A stretch of DNA of 64,000 bases from Prorocentrum cordatum (Eukaryota; Sar; Dinophyceae; Prorocentrales; Prorocentraceae). The position numbers and the translations under genes were made by a program. This document shows positions 50,336 through 62,051 of the stretch, one piece after another. The notes under the pieces were generated by a model, which saw nothing but the letters and a program-made list of their open reading frames with translations, had not been told where the DNA came from and searched no databases. Each line of letters opens with the position of its first letter. Position 1 is the first letter of the stretch. The stretch is from the NCBI GenBank assembly GCA_963575745.1, contig CAUYUJ010004725.1:353087-417086 (forward strand). The letters run 5' to 3'.

Positions 50336-50639
50336 TTCAATGCTGACGTCAACATTAACACCATCAATTTCAGATCCGTCTTATCGTCGCCGACGTCGTC
50401 CCCTCTGTCGACATGAACATCGGGATCGTCCTCGCCAGCGTCGCTGTCGCCACACATCTGCGGTGTGCCAAACCACTTGGGGGCGGGTGGGCGGGGTGGG
50501 CGGGATGTCTGCAAGGGCATCGGAGGCCATCGCGCGCGCGGATGCAATGTTAACATGAATTGCACACCCCGCGGCTTGCCCTGCCTAATCTGCTTACCCA
50601 TCATGCCGTACCGTGCACCGATCGGGCGTTGGCAGAACT

Positions 50640-50760
50640 GGGTTTAGTGGGACCTGATTTAGTGACGTGTGCTGGGGGACGCCCCCCCCGACCTGTTCCA
50701 CTGACCAGAACTACCGTCACCCGAAAAGCACCAGCTACGGCAGACCTGGTTTAGTGATTC
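50640..50760. repeat. TTTAGTG repeats
   Basis: GGGTTTAGTGGGACCTGATTTAGTGACG and later CTGGTTTAGTGATTC. Short direct repeats of unknown meaning. Confidence 0.5.
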
Positions 50761-50930
50761 TGGTCAATTCAAAGGCTCGGAGGCCCTACTACTAACAGGG
50801 TCTCCTCACCTGGGATCCTGGCTATTCCCGAACCGAGCAGCGTACACTATTCACGTCTCACCGCATAGCGTGGAGCCATACATTTCACCATTTCTACATA
50901 TATGCAGATATACATATGTATGTATGTACG

Positions 50931-50935
<5 letters not shown>

Positions 50936-50965
<30 letters not shown>
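50936..50965. repeat. (TA)n just outside the left arm
   Basis: ATGTATGTATGTACGTATG followed by TATATATA. It precedes the inverted repeat. Confidence 0.85.
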
Positions 50966-50974
50966 GTATATGCA

Positions 50975-51870
50975 AGACTGCATTGGCGCGTCGTACCATG
51001 CACACTGGTCCTTGAAATGTTGCATGCCATGCAAACGGAATAACAACACATATAACAAACACTTCAACGAGAAATCCGTGTTGCCTTCTCCGGCATCGAC
51101 GTTACAATGATGTTATTCGATCTCATTCCTCCATGTTTCTTGTTCCTCATTCTCGCCCTACCTTGCGAATTCTTCTCCATCCTCCTCAACTCTTTGTGCG
51201 GAGGCTCCTCCTTGGAGAGCCTCTGGGGGCCTCACGGAAGTTGTTCAGGCTTTCCTCAGGCCTTCTGGAAGCCTCCTGGGCGTCTTCTGGGGCCTCTGGG
51301 GGCCTCCTCGGGTCACCCTGTCTCCAACCGTGGTCTCCCTGAACGATCGGGTCACGACTTGGAATGATTCGGAGAGTGTCTTGGGGCCATCTTGGGCCGT
51401 CATGGGGCTCTCTGAGGTCATTTTGGAATCCTGTTGTGCCGTCTTGGGGCTCTTGGACTTGCCTGGAAGCCGTTTCGGATGGTTTTTGGGCGATTTTCGA
51501 GCCTCTCAGGCAGTCTCGGACGCCCAGAAAACCACAGAACAGGGCATTCCCAAAATCAAGCAAAATCATTGGAAAATCAATGTTTTCTGCGTTTCTAGAG
51601 CATCTTGGGGGTCTTCTTTGGGTCGTCTTTGGGCGTCTGGTGGGTGTCCCGGGCCTCTTGGGGCCATTGGAGAGGCAAACGCCCGCCCTTCTGACCGATT
51701 TGGGCACTTTGCCTAGGCCCAGCAAGGCCTTCCATGAGCCCTGAAACGCCTGGGGGGCCTCCTGCAGGGGCGTCCAGGGGGTCCCCGGGGCCCAGGATTT
51801 GGGGGTCCGATATCGGTGGCGAGGTGTGCCCCAGATGGGGAAAATATGTGGATGGGGATACAACTATACA

Positions 51871-51918
<48 letters not shown>

Positions 51919-52620
51919 CTTCTATATGTTCGCAATTCCAGGGGGAGGGACCCTCCCTATGATTTTGGGGATGCTCTGCTCTTCCGTCTGCTGGGCGTCC
52001 GAGACCGCCAGGGAGGCCTGAAAATCGCCCGACAACTGCCCAAAATGGCTTCCAGGCAGTCCAAGAAGAGCCTCAAAACGGCGGCTTCCAGGCAATCAAA
52101 TAAGAGCCCCAAAACGGCCCAACAGGGCCACAAAATGACCCGATCACCAAGACGGCCCAAAATGGCCCCGATGCGCCCCCCGAAGCGTTCCAAATCATGG
52201 TCGAGCGGTTCTGGAGACCGCGGTTAGAAACAGGGTGGCCCAAGGAAGCCCCCAGAGACCCCCGGAAGGGATCCACGAGGCCGCCAGAGGGCCTCGAGAA
52301 GCCCTCAAAGACCATCGCGAGGCCCCCTAAACGGCTCTCCAAGGATAAGCCTCCGCAAAAACAGCCAAAGAGAATGGGGACGAGTTCGCAGGGTAGGAAG
52401 ACAATACAGAAGAGAAAGAGAAACAAACATGAGGGATTTATACTGACTAAGATCTCAACAATAACGAACATTGACAACAAACTACATGAAACGACAATAT
52501 ACGGATTCTCGCTAACTTGTCCGTGTCACCTTCCTGCCCTTGTTCCGGCATGGCACACACCCAGGGCACAAGTGCATGACTCGAAGCGCCAATGGAGTCT
52601 GTTTGTTGCATACACTCACA
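50975..52620. repeat. Large imperfect inverted repeat (arms about 600-670 bp)
   Basis: The left arm is 50975-51570 and the right arm 51945-52620. The reverse complement of the right arm shares with the left a flank containing CATTGGCGC, ATGCCATGC and GAGAATCCGT; the block TGCGGAGGCT then CCTTGGAGAGCC; CACCCTGTYTCYAACCG; and TTGGGCGATTTTC near the loop. Similarity is perhaps three of four bases. The loop holds a (TA)n run. The arms contain no protein-like frame. Such a structure can arise as a foldback element or an inverted duplication. Confidence 0.8.
51875..51916. repeat. (TA)n in the loop of the inverted repeat
   Basis: About 20 TA units within the 370-base spacer. Confidence 0.9.
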
Positions 52621-52625
52621 CGAAG

Positions 52626-54081
52626 CATACATACGATGGTACATATTGCATCACATAGCCGACACCTACACAATGAAGTGACGCACTGCTTGGGATTCCC
52701 GATCCAAAACTTAGACGGATATACATCAGCTTCTGAGGAGGAGCCAGAATATGCGCAGGAAGGTGAGGACGAGCATCACGACGAGAAGGAGAAGATGAAC
52801 GTGGAAAAGGCCTCGGAGTGTGCGTAAGGACGAGGGGACATCAGAGGAAACAACATGAGTGGGAGAGGCGGGAACGAGGGAAGAAGATGAAGAGGTCGAA
52901 GGAAGATGTGGAGAAGGGAGGAGGACGGATGAGGATGATGATATGATGACGATGGCGATCAGGAGAAACACCAGAGGCTGGAGGATGCGTAGCAAGCGTG
53001 AGAAAGAGACGGTGCGAAGGAGAAGAGGGAATCGAGGAGAGGGGTTGATGTGGAGCAGCAGCAGCAGCAGGTGAAGGATCAGCAGAGCAAGGACGAGATG
53101 GGTACCCTCGAAAAGGCTCGGATGTGCCTGCGAGACGAAAAACATTTGAGGCATTCGCCAAGTGATTCGAGAATATCCGCAGAACGCTTGGCTGGGGACA
53201 CCAAAAGGTACGGACACAGCTACTCCCCAGCTTAGTTGTTCTTGAAAACGCTGGGGGCGTTGTTTTTTTAGTTTTCAACGTTTCGTGTTGCGGTCGATCA
53301 AAACCTGTAAATAACGGCAACCCAACACAGAACAACAACGGTACCAGCCAGGCCAAAACGAGCGAAATACGGGAATACATAACAGAACAAATACGGCAAC
53401 TAAATTGGAAACCAATTGACATAAACGGGAAACATAACGGATCGCAGACAATTGGAAAACGGAGTGCAAACGAACCGAAAACGGCGAGACGGCAACCCCA
53501 AAACGGAGAAAATAACGCTTCCAAAACGGAGGACAAAAACGTAGATCTTGAAAGAAACAAACGCTTCCAACGTTTTTAAAGAACATCCAAGCTCCCCGGA
53601 CCTCTCCCGCGGTGTTGGTCGACCCGAAATTCAAAGGGAATCCAGCGGTGGCGGCGAGGGTCTCCCAAGATGCCCAACAACGGGAAAGAGGGAGCAGGGT
53701 AGCATTATGGGTACCTCTTCCTTTTCTGATTGGCAGATCGATTGTGCCACCATCCAGCCTGGTTTGCCCGCGGGCGATGGCACCAGGATTGAAGAATTCC
53801 CTTCAAGAACGCGAGACCCTCCGCTGGCCAAAGTGAAGAGTATCCAAGGGTGCCCCCGCCCCAGGACGCACAAAAACATCACACAAACACGACGAACATC
53901 AGGGTACCCTCCCCGAGCCGACCTCGATCTTGTACCTCGGCCCGACCGTACTCTGCCTGAGCCCAACCATGCCTGCCCGACCCTTGCAGCGGAGCCCGCC
54001 GTCGCCAAGCAGGCCCCGATTGGATCGAAGACGGAGGACTAGGGATGAGAAAATGGGGGAAGGAGAGGGAGGGAGGAGGGG
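52626..54081. other. Intergenic, purine-rich and AAAACGG-rich
   Basis: No gene supported. GAGGA/GAAGGA DNA lies at 52730-53070. At 53240-53580 the + strand is rich in AACGG and AAAACGG, flanked by AAAACGCTGGGGGCG (53242) and CGCTTCCAACG (53563) in opposite sense. Confidence 0.5.
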
Positions 54082-54237
54082 TGTGAAGATGCGACGCCTG
54101 ATATGTGTTGCGATGGGCGCGCGCTATTTTCCGTGTGTCGCCTGAAGCTCAAGGGCCCTGGGAATCAGAATGTGTACGGAGCGATACGGGCGAGACGAAG
54201 TGCTAACGCTGGGCAGTCCAGCGCTCTCGCTGTCACA
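54082..54237 (-). repeat. 3' LTR of the copia element
   Basis: TGTGAAGATGCGACGCC to CTGTCACA on +. It pairs with 61891-62046. Confidence 0.92.
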
Positions 54238-54379
54238 CTCGTTCGAAAATTGTGTTTCCACTTGTCGATCAAGAAGCAAACAAATGAATGGCACGCCGCG
54301 TGCCAGCAAATGAAACTCCAGGGGCCGATAGCGGGCGATCCGCCATGCTCTCGAGCGGCAGGCATCAGTACAAACAAAG

Positions 54380-55030
54380 CTCGCGAATGCAAGCAGGAAG
54401 CCGACAACAACTAGGGTATCTGAATATGGAATCCGGCCCACTTGAAATATCGCAGACCCAATGTTCCCAATATGTAGACTGTGAACGTATCATGATATTA
54501 TGGCCGTCGTGTGTCTTAGGCGGGGTTTCTTGGTGAAACATCACATGTCCACTCGTCGCATTACGTATATGTGATTCATCCATCCTCCTTGTTAGCGCGT
54601 CAGCTACCATGCACGTAGTGGGGCACCATGCCAATGGCAACTTAGATCGAGTAGCGGCGACCATATATTCCACTACTTCGTCCTCCAATACCTCACGTAG
54701 CCCAATTCAATCCAATACCAGGCGTCTCTCAGCAGGCAATTGTACTGCTCCTTCTTAGCGAGGCCCAAATCCGTCACACATTGAATCGCACACATACCTG
54801 GGTAAATATCATTGATACGCATATCAATATACAGAATGTAGAAGATAGAAGTACGCATCACAATAACTGCACCCAAAGCACCCGCTGCACACATTGTATT
54901 GGCAGGGAATGTGCCGCGGCACACTCTCCTGATGGCAGCGGACCTCCAGTCCACCAACGCAGCCTTGTCCTCGCCGTTCTCGAGGATCTTCTTCTCGGTC
55001 ACAAATACCAAGCAGCCTGCCTGATTTTCA
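54380..55030 (-). pseudogene. Copia RNase H, C-terminal part
   Basis: Frames on - read DWRSAAIRRVCRGTFPANTM (about 54960-54900), a weak counterpart of the Ser-x-x-x-x-Arg...Ala-Glu block, and LPLAWCPTTCMVADALTRRM (about 54640-54580), the typical end of the domain with Ala-Asp-x-Leu-Thr. At least one frame change lies between. Confidence 0.6.
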
Positions 55031-55034
55031 GCCT

Positions 55035-56590
55035 TTAACGTCGTCGGGGCCTCCGAAGCGAATCCTGCTTTGCACCGACGCCTGCGCCGGATACCTCGTC
55101 GTCGGGCTCGCCCGCGTTAGCCTGCGCAGCATCGTGAAATACTGATACATATAGCTCGCCATCCAACTTCGGAATCGTGATGGCGGTCTCGTTATAGCGC
55201 TCGGCCTTTGCAATTACGCGATTCGCCTCGATCGAGTCGGCGACGGTCGGCGACTTCTGCACTCGCTGTGTCACTGAAGCTCCTGCAGCTAGATCAGGCC
55301 GAGTCCGAGTTGCAAGCCATCCCAAGCTTCCGATCAAACACCGGTTCTCGGCGGTCTCGATCTGCGTGGCAGGTCGTCCGAGATCTCTCTCGCGCCCCTT
55401 TGTCCACTCGAGCGGTTCCAACTTTTCGGCAAACGCTGCCTGAGACACGCGAACGGCCCCTTCTGACCGTCGAACAACTTCCTTAGCACAGAAAGTGAAA
55501 TCGAGCCCTTGCCAACATCCGAATGGAAACAAACTCTTGATGATATCGCAGCTGGCTTCGTTGATGGCTGCAATCAGCAAGTCGCCCACGTGCGCGCAAG
55601 CGATGGCCTGAAAAAAAGGCCCCATTTGATCCATGTCCACCGAATGAAGCTGGGCCCACCGAGCTCTGAGGTAATTGAACTTCTGGTTCTGGCTGGTCGT
55701 GAGCTTGACCTTCAGTAGGGCGTTCTTGAGCGTGGCCCACCATTGTCACGGGGCGGCGGCCAAACCCAAAATCCCCTTGACAAGTCGTAGCACCTGTCCT
55801 GGTTGAGGTCCTGGTGGACTTTGCGGTGGCTGCTCCATGAACAAGTGCTTGTCTCTCGGCTGCCCCTCCCCGCGCATGGAAGCGGACATGATGTCGGCGC
55901 GCGCTGGATCCCACTCACGTCGAGCTGCCATTATGAAGAACAACAAGGAACTGGTTCTTCTGGTTACTGCAGGCGCATCAGCTCGGAGAGCTCCAGTCTG
56001 TCGATCTGGGTCGCGACGTCCTCCAGTACAGAGTCTGGCCCCGGCCTTCACCGGCGCCTGGTTGGTCTCTGCGCGGATAGTGGCGTTCCTGTCCAGGAGC
56101 ACGAACCTGGGTGGCAGGAATCGGCGGCTGTCGTTATCCTGTCGTGCGTGTTGAGATTCTTCCAAGGATAAAGCCTCCACTGGGCCATATTTCTCCCACT
56201 CCTCCCAATGCTCCGCGACGCCTTCTGGTAGGGCGGCTTGTGCTCCCCAGGGATGTCCGACCAGGCAATCTCCTTATCCTCCAGTTTCTTCCTGAATCTC
56301 TCACTCTGGGCTCGAGCTCCACGAAGCATGACGGCAACGCTGAAATTGGTGGTGGTGCCCTCGTCGCTGTCTTGGGCAATGCTGACATAGTATGGTTGTC
56401 CAACTTGTCGTGCGGCTTGTCGCGCAGCGTTCTGTCGTGCGGCCTCGTCGTGCTGATGTCTTCATCGAATTCACTGAGGTGCATCGTCGAGCGGGTTGTA
56501 GGCGGTTCGACGTCGCTGGAACTACTCGCTGTTCCAGTCTCCGCAGTTCGGCCCAGGGCGATCCTGAACTCTTCCGGATGGCGGCGGTGA
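55035..56590 (-). pseudogene. Copia reverse transcriptase and start of RNase H
   Basis: In order on -: PPRFVLLDRNATIRAETNQA (about 56110), a segment with SASMRGEGQPRDKHLFMEQP (near 55870), VLRLVKGILGLAAAP (near 55790), ACAHVGDLLIAAINEASC at about 55600-55550 where HVDD is expected, and LIGSLGWLATRTRPDLAAGA at about 55345-55290. RNase H begins LYVSVFHDAAQANAG (near 55155). The Asp to Gly change in the catalytic box and several frameshifts make it inactive. Confidence 0.75.
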
Positions 56591-57054
56591 CTCCTGGCGC
56601 GCCCTTGACAAGTATCTCAGCGGGCTCCGCCTCCATATCGACAGCTCCTTCTTCAGGTGGTGCTTCTTCTCCTCGTAAGTCCTCGCGCTCCATGTCGGCG
56701 CTGGCGCCGGCATCGCGATGTAGCCACTGATCGCGCGCAACGCGGCGGCGAGCGAGGGGGGGTCGTCGACACCTGGCGAAACCTCTTCAGCAGTCACTGG
56801 TCGAACGCGTTCTGGAGCCGCTAGCTTTGTGAAGCCACCATGTGATATCCCATAGTTCTGACCCTGCTTCCCCGCAATAACAGCCAGTCCCAACCTCGCG
56901 CCCTTCTTGATCGAGCCCTTCTTGAACTGGCGGTAATAAAAGCCGAGGTCTCCTTGCTCCAATGGACGCGGGCGTACTCGCGCGCGCCCCAGTAGCGCTT
57001 TGCGTGGCGCGCTGTCGGTCTGCATCTCCATGAGGGCCTTGCGAGCTGTAGTCC

Positions 57055-57815
57055 TCATCTTGAGCTGCCTCTCCATAGGCTGTACCACGTCGCGGTGGGC
57101 CCCGCCCGCGAGATCTGCTGGCAGTCGCGCGCTATTGCGGAATACCCGCTGTTCTGGACTGAATCCACACTGACGGCGCAATGCGTTCTTGGCGCCGGTG
57201 ACGACGGAAACGACGACCCGCCGGACGCCGCGGCATGTGCGATGGCCCTTTCGGCCCATTCCTCCCACCATCCCCCCTGGCGCTCGGCGCGCCCATGCCG
57301 CTGCGCGACATGCCCCGCTACCGGAAAGCCGGCGCAACGAAACCGACCGAGCATCACTTTAAATGCTGAACCAAAACCACGTTCCAAAGCCACCGCTGCA
57401 CCTGCTGGAGGTCCTGCCCAGCTGGTCCACATCTAAGTGAACACCCTTGCCATAGTGTCAGGATGGTGACTCTCGGCCATGCCCACAACATGGAAAGCAG
57501 TGCCCAAATCCACCGCTGAGAAATCCCCAGCCTTGCCATCGATGTCCTTGATTGCGAAACAAGCCAGCCCAATCTGCTCATTCAAATATGCTGCGTGAGG
57601 TGTCCTAGTTTCTGATGTAGATGACGTAGCGCGGCCGCACTCTTACTGGAACAATATGAACTTCCAGGTCCGAACTGGATAGCCTGAGCTCGCATGTCGT
57701 CCACGACAGGCTCGGGCTCGCACCGCGTCTGAATATTCAACTTGGCGGTGCGGTTCAACTTCGGCTTGATCAAATCTGGAATGATGTCGGCCTTCTCGAA
57801 ATCCTGCAATACCAT
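57055..57815 (-). pseudogene. Copia integrase
   Basis: The zinc-binding N-terminal end reads LRHLHQKLGHLTQHI just before the stop at 57582. The core follows in other frames with DFSAVDLGTAFHVVG-type sequence (about 57530-57475; first Asp), TAG at 57433, then AQRHGRAERQGGWWEEWAER (about 57305-57250), which holds the Glu of the DDE set. The segment after it, 57200-56770, has GFSPEQRVFRNSARLP and RQFKKGSIKKGARLG, the usual copia integrase C-terminal end. Confidence 0.7.
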
Positions 57816-58249
57816 ATCGGTCGAGGTCTACGACCCTTCGTCGTCCAACTCGACTCCAATCAGGCCCGTCTGGTAACCTCGCCGGCAGCTCCGTGAGATC
57901 ACCTACGTTCTAACAGTAGAACCACTCGGCGGATTCCCCGCCCACGAGGTCCATGAGGTCTCCTGTCGCGTAGACGCTGCACTCCGTCATGTAGCTGCGG
58001 TTGCTGCACCGGTAAGCCCGCGAAGGCAGTTAACTGCCGTCGCGAACTCCCGGGTGTAGCTTGCCGCCTTTCGCGTATAATGAGATCCCTCCAATGGCGC
58101 CGGCGAGACGTGCGCATCGCTGGAGACCAGGGGCCCAGTCGGCTTCCAGATATTCCTAGACTTCGGATGTCGTAAGTTGAACCTGGCGCATGTCGGCAGT
58201 CACCTCCTTGCTCTTGGATGCTCCCTTAAGCGCTTGACCTGCGGCTGCT

Positions 58250-58620
58250 TGAACGCATCCGAGGCCCAGGGGCTCTCGAATCAAATGTCCCGCTTGCTGT
58301 TCAGCTGCGTCGCGCCCATCTCCTCCACGATGTCCAGCAGCGGTCGGTCTCCGATGCGCTTGCGACGTAGTTGCTGCTGTCTACCTCCTCCTCGGTAGTT
58401 GACCCTCGCCAGCTGCGCCCACAGAGTGCACGGATACTCCAGGGTAAGCAGCTTCGGCCTGCGCGAGTATTAAATTTGGAAAACTTCACGTCGATCTGGA
58501 ACATCTCGAAGATTGCAGTTGCAGACGTGAACGATCGGCTCGCACGCTATGAGCCCCCCCCCCCCCCTACAGAACTCCTCGGATACGGCAGCTTCCCCCG
58601 CGAAGATATGCATGAGGTCG
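58250..58620 (-). pseudogene. Methyltransferase-like module in the copia element
   Basis: On -: LMHIFAGEAAVSEEFCRG at about 58620-58565 (like motif I, FAG), a G run of 12 to 14, then YPCTLWAQLARVNYRGGG at about 58437-58386 (like motif IV, Pro-Cys), and FESPWASDAF at about 58278-58250 (like motif VI). This is the same order as in the tyrosine-recombinase element at 17600-18480. Cytosine methyltransferase genes in dinoflagellate retrotransposons have been reported; whether this module belongs to that family is not clear from sequence alone. A stop precedes the third block. Confidence 0.45.
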
Positions 58621-60320
58621 TAGCTCAAGTCGGCCTTGACGTTGAACGCGTTGCAGAGGTCCTGGGCGAGAGCCTCGCCCTCTAAGAATAGCGGCCTCGC
58701 CAGAAACGCGCCGACGAATGTGGCCGGCCACGCGAGGAAGCCGACGGCCTTCTTGATCATGTCCTTGCAGCGCTTGATCTGTCCAGGCTTCCTCTCGCGC
58801 TTGACCCCGGCTGCCGTCGCGCCTTCCCATTCGGAGCTATCGCGCCCCAGTCCTGGTTCTCCTCTTCGCCGGCGTCGTCGGCTGCAATGGCCATGTCGCT
58901 CATCGACGAACTCCATCGCCTCGTCGGTGGTCCGTCGCTCTCGGAGCCCCCCGAGGGACCCCGCTGGCTTTGCGAGATGCTCCCTTCCGGAGCGCCGGCA
59001 GGCTAAGCAGGCACCCCTGGTCGCTGAAGTATCCTTCGTGGTCGCAAACAGCGGCGCCTCGCCCTCGATCTCCTCCTCCGCGACTGCCTTCGGAATCTGC
59101 CCCGACAGCAAGCGCGCGAGGTCGTCTTTGATCGCGCCCTCGGTTGTCCTGATGTTGCGCTTCTTGGCCAGCTGGATGCGTTCCGTTTTGCTTTCCTTGG
59201 CCAAGACTCGAAGCTCCGTATCGGGTGCTCGATCTCCCCTTCGGCTGTTCTTTCTTGATCCGCTGCTCGCGGGGAATCACTCGCATCTCCGGGCAGCCCG
59301 CGCCTTGGCACCCCCACCCGTTGCTCTCCATCTCTTCCTGCAGCTCCACCTTGACCATGATCCCGAGCGGAAGCAGGCGGCGCGTTGCAGGCGGATCAAA
59401 GCGACTCAAGGATATGCTTCTTGCCATGCCGACGGCCGTTGCGACAAATGACCGCGACTGCCAGGTGCCTGGTCGTTGCGATCGCCGCGAACACTAAATT
59501 GAACCTGGTTCCAACGCGCCGGCGCTGCCGCGTTGCAGTGGTTCTTAGCACCCACATTGAGAACGTCCCAATTGCGACTCCATGACAGCGCGCTGAGAGG
59601 CATCTGAATATGGCACAAATAGCTGATCGCCTGAGACTGCTTGAACCGATCGGCTGAACGCGCGAAATCTCATCGCCATCCAAACGTTTGGTTGTGTCGA
59701 ATCGCACTCGTCTTGTTCGCCTTGCTTGCTGCTGCTGATCTGGCACGGGATTCGGTAACATAACACGGCGGTCCCGCGCGCATTCCCTTCCTTCCCCCGA
59801 CGCTGGCACGGGTGCGGTTTCCGTTCGGGCCCCCCTGAGGCACCCTGAAGTTTTGCTCGGAGTGGCTCGGAGGCTCGGATCGTTCTCGCAGGCGCTGGAG
59901 TTGATCTCGCACTCATTCGGGTCGCTCTCGAACTGGTCGCAGTTTATCTCGCTCTAGTTCGGGCGGCACTTACCGAAGTTCATCTCGCCCGGGGCCCCCT
60001 CGTGATCCCGATGAGGGCCCACTCGAAATATACTGAACGTGCCCTTGGGAGGCCTCCAAAGCGCCATGACGATGATGCGCCTGGCTCTTCTCAACTTTTT
60101 TTTCCACCGTCGCTGCGATGGCAGAAGTAGCCGGATCCCTGTCTGGCTCGGGCCCACGTCTGGAGCCACTGTGGAAAGGAGGGCCCTATCGAACAGCGAC
60201 GCGCCGAGACTTGGACGTCCGCCCCCGGCCCGGCCGAGCCCGGGGCTGGCGACCCCAGCTTCCTGATAATGTCATGGCGCTCTCGCCAGCCTCCACCTCG
60301 CGATCGCGAACGGCGCCAAA
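58620..60320 (-). pseudogene. Copia pol linker region
   Basis: Frames include KESKTERIQLAKKRNIRTTE and DDLARLLSGQIPKAVAEEEI (59204-59080) and KDMIKKAVGFLAWPATFVGA (near 58740), a hydrophobic helix. The rest, to 60320, has no recognisable content and is riddled with stops. Confidence 0.5.
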
Positions 60321-60422
60321 TTGATCAAGGGTCCTGTGAGACAACCATGCTGGAACAAAGCACGGGGCGATGGATATTCTCAACGTGAAATGGCGCCCCT
60401 GCACTGCGAGTGGAACCAACGC

Positions 60423-60650
60423 TCAAATCGTGCTCGTGATCGGCTTGCCCGCTCGGAATATCTGAAAACGTTGTGCTCGAACTTGATCGGATTGAGGCCC
60501 GACTTGGCGAGCCTCTGCGGCGCCGTCGTGCCAGACCTGGCCCCCGGCCGTCTTGGCGCAGCACGAATCCGGCAACAGCTTGCCCCCGCGCTTCTGTAGC
60601 AGCCCCCCCTTCGTAGCCAGTATTACGTTCGCTGTATCCGTCATCATCGC
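60423..60650 (-). pseudogene. Copia protease
   Basis: Reads KGGLLQKRGGKLLPDSCCAK and TAGGQVWHD. The Asp-Ser-x-Cys-Ala-Lys-Thr pattern is the usual form of the retropepsin active site in dinoflagellate copia elements, where DSACAKT replaces DTG. It lies between gag and the linker. Confidence 0.5.
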
Positions 60651-61028
60651 ATCGTTGATGAAGAAGGTTTGCTCGGCGATATGCTGCTACGTGTCCTGCC
60701 AACTTGCGCAGTGCTGGTCGGCGCCGTTGTCTTCTTCCCGGCGGTCGTCGGCCGTCGTCGCATGCGCCTTTTTTATCGGCGGCCCAGGGCATCCAGGACC
60801 CCCCATGCCAATGTCCGAGCCGCTGACAGACTGCACGGCGTGTCCTCGCATTCCGCTTCTCGGAGCGATATGGGCCGCCGTTGCTCCCGCGTTCGCCGAA
60901 TTGAACGGGCGCCCCTACTTCCGCTGCTTTTGCCACCAGGCGGCCGATCTCGATGCTAAAATCCCCATCGATTGCTTGGCGCCCTTCTGACAATCCTTCG
61001 CTCTCGCCAACATCTTCTCCAACTGATA

Positions 61029-61776
61029 TCATTCAGCCTCCGCTTCGCCCTCTTCCTCGAGCAACTCCTCTGGCAGGTCATGGCCCTCCACTTGAGACTC
61101 GAATGTCACGAAATTATCATCATTGTCGTCGTTCTCGGTCACATGAGCTCCCCAACGTCTCTGTCTGACTCCTCCTTTGCCTGTGGCAGGCTGTGCTGGC
61201 GCGGGTCTCCGGGGGTTGAGCTTATCTAGTGCTCGAGCGTCCTTCACGTGGAGTAGCGTCTGTTTCTGCAGCGGCTTGAGCTCATACTTATTTTGGTTAG
61301 CGTTGAGCACTCCAGCCCCTCGATCTGGCGACATACCCAACCACCAACCTCAAGACCTGCGAGTCGAAACAATTGATGTAATTGCGAACCTCCTCGTTGC
61401 TCTCGCGGCGCATCTAGGCGAAGAACGCATTGGGATCTCTGCCGAACTCCATCGCCTTTTCGACATCAAACTTATTGGCCAGAACGTCTAACAGCCCTTG
61501 GACCCCTTCTGCACTCTGTAGCTCCAGCGGGTCGAGGTCCTCTGCGTGCACCCAGGCGTCGCCCTGAAACTCTGCGTATAGCTCCGCGGCCTGCTTCTCA
61601 GCGGGCAGGCGCGTGCGGATTCTGAAAACTGCAACTCTCCGGCGGAAGCCCTTCATCGTCATCTGCTCGGGGTTAAGGGACGGCGTTTTGATAGACGGTC
61701 CACCTCCCGTCTGCGCAACAACATGATATCTTTCTTCCCCACCGCCCCCTTGTCCGTCATCGGACTTGGGGGCCAT
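61029..61776 (-). pseudogene. Copia gag
   Basis: The ATG at 61776 opens 120 codons with TMKGFRRRVAVFRIRTRLPA and EFQGDAWVHAEDLDPLELQS, the start of a copia Gag. It stops at 61414. The C-terminal half continues in another frame (61340-61029) with NKYELKPLQKQTLLHVKDAR and an acidic end. A possible zinc knuckle, CQRLGHWH, follows at about 60870. Located just inside the 5' LTR. Confidence 0.65.
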
Positions 61777-61880
61777 AGCTTAGAAATACTGCTGACAAGC
61801 AATCAGTCGAATGCGAAACTCTGCTGACGGGCAACCCGCCGAAGCGGGCAATCCACTGTAGTCCGTGGCTCTAACTGCTC

Positions 61881-61889
61881 CTGCTACCA
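61881..61889 (-). other. Primer binding site, initiator-Met type
   Basis: TGGTAGCAG on -, one base from the 5' LTR. It matches the 3' end of initiator methionine tRNA for nine bases, then GAGC. Confidence 0.6.
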
Positions 61890-61890
61890 A

Positions 61891-62046
61891 TGTGACGATG
61901 CGACGTCTGATATGTGCTGCGGTGGGCGCGCGCTATTTTCCGTGTGTCGCCTGAAGCTCAAGGGCCCTGTGAGCCACAATGTTTACGGAGCGATACGGGT
62001 GAGACGAAGGGCGAACGCTGGGCAGTCCAGAATTCTCGCTTTCACA
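61891..62046 (-). repeat. 5' LTR of the copia element
   Basis: TGTGACGATGCGACG to CTTTCACA on +. The target duplication AGGGG follows at 62047-62051. Confidence 0.92.
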
Positions 62047-62051
62047 AGGGG

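Larger units (their letters stand above)
54082..62046 (-). mobile_element. Ty1/copia LTR retrotransposon, full length, inactivated
   Basis: Length 7,965 bp with 156-bp LTRs starting TGTGA and ending TCACA. A 5-bp target duplication AGGGG lies at 54077-54081 and 62047-62051. On - the order is PBS, gag, protease, methyltransferase-like module, integrase, RT, RNase H, 3' LTR. Integrase before RT is the copia order. The frame is broken many times and the RT box reads HVGDLL. The LTRs differ at about 16 of 156 positions by my count, so the insertion is not recent. It lies in a purine-rich tract. Confidence 0.92.

Noticed and set aside
49496-50558. Gly/Ala/Val-rich protein in the minisatellite
   Set aside because: Several frames on both strands are open because of the 6-base unit. 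No non-repetitive segment.
54238-54270. Polypurine tract next to the copia 3' LTR
   Set aside because: The - strand reads CACAATTTTCGAACGAG here. Too few consecutive purines to call.
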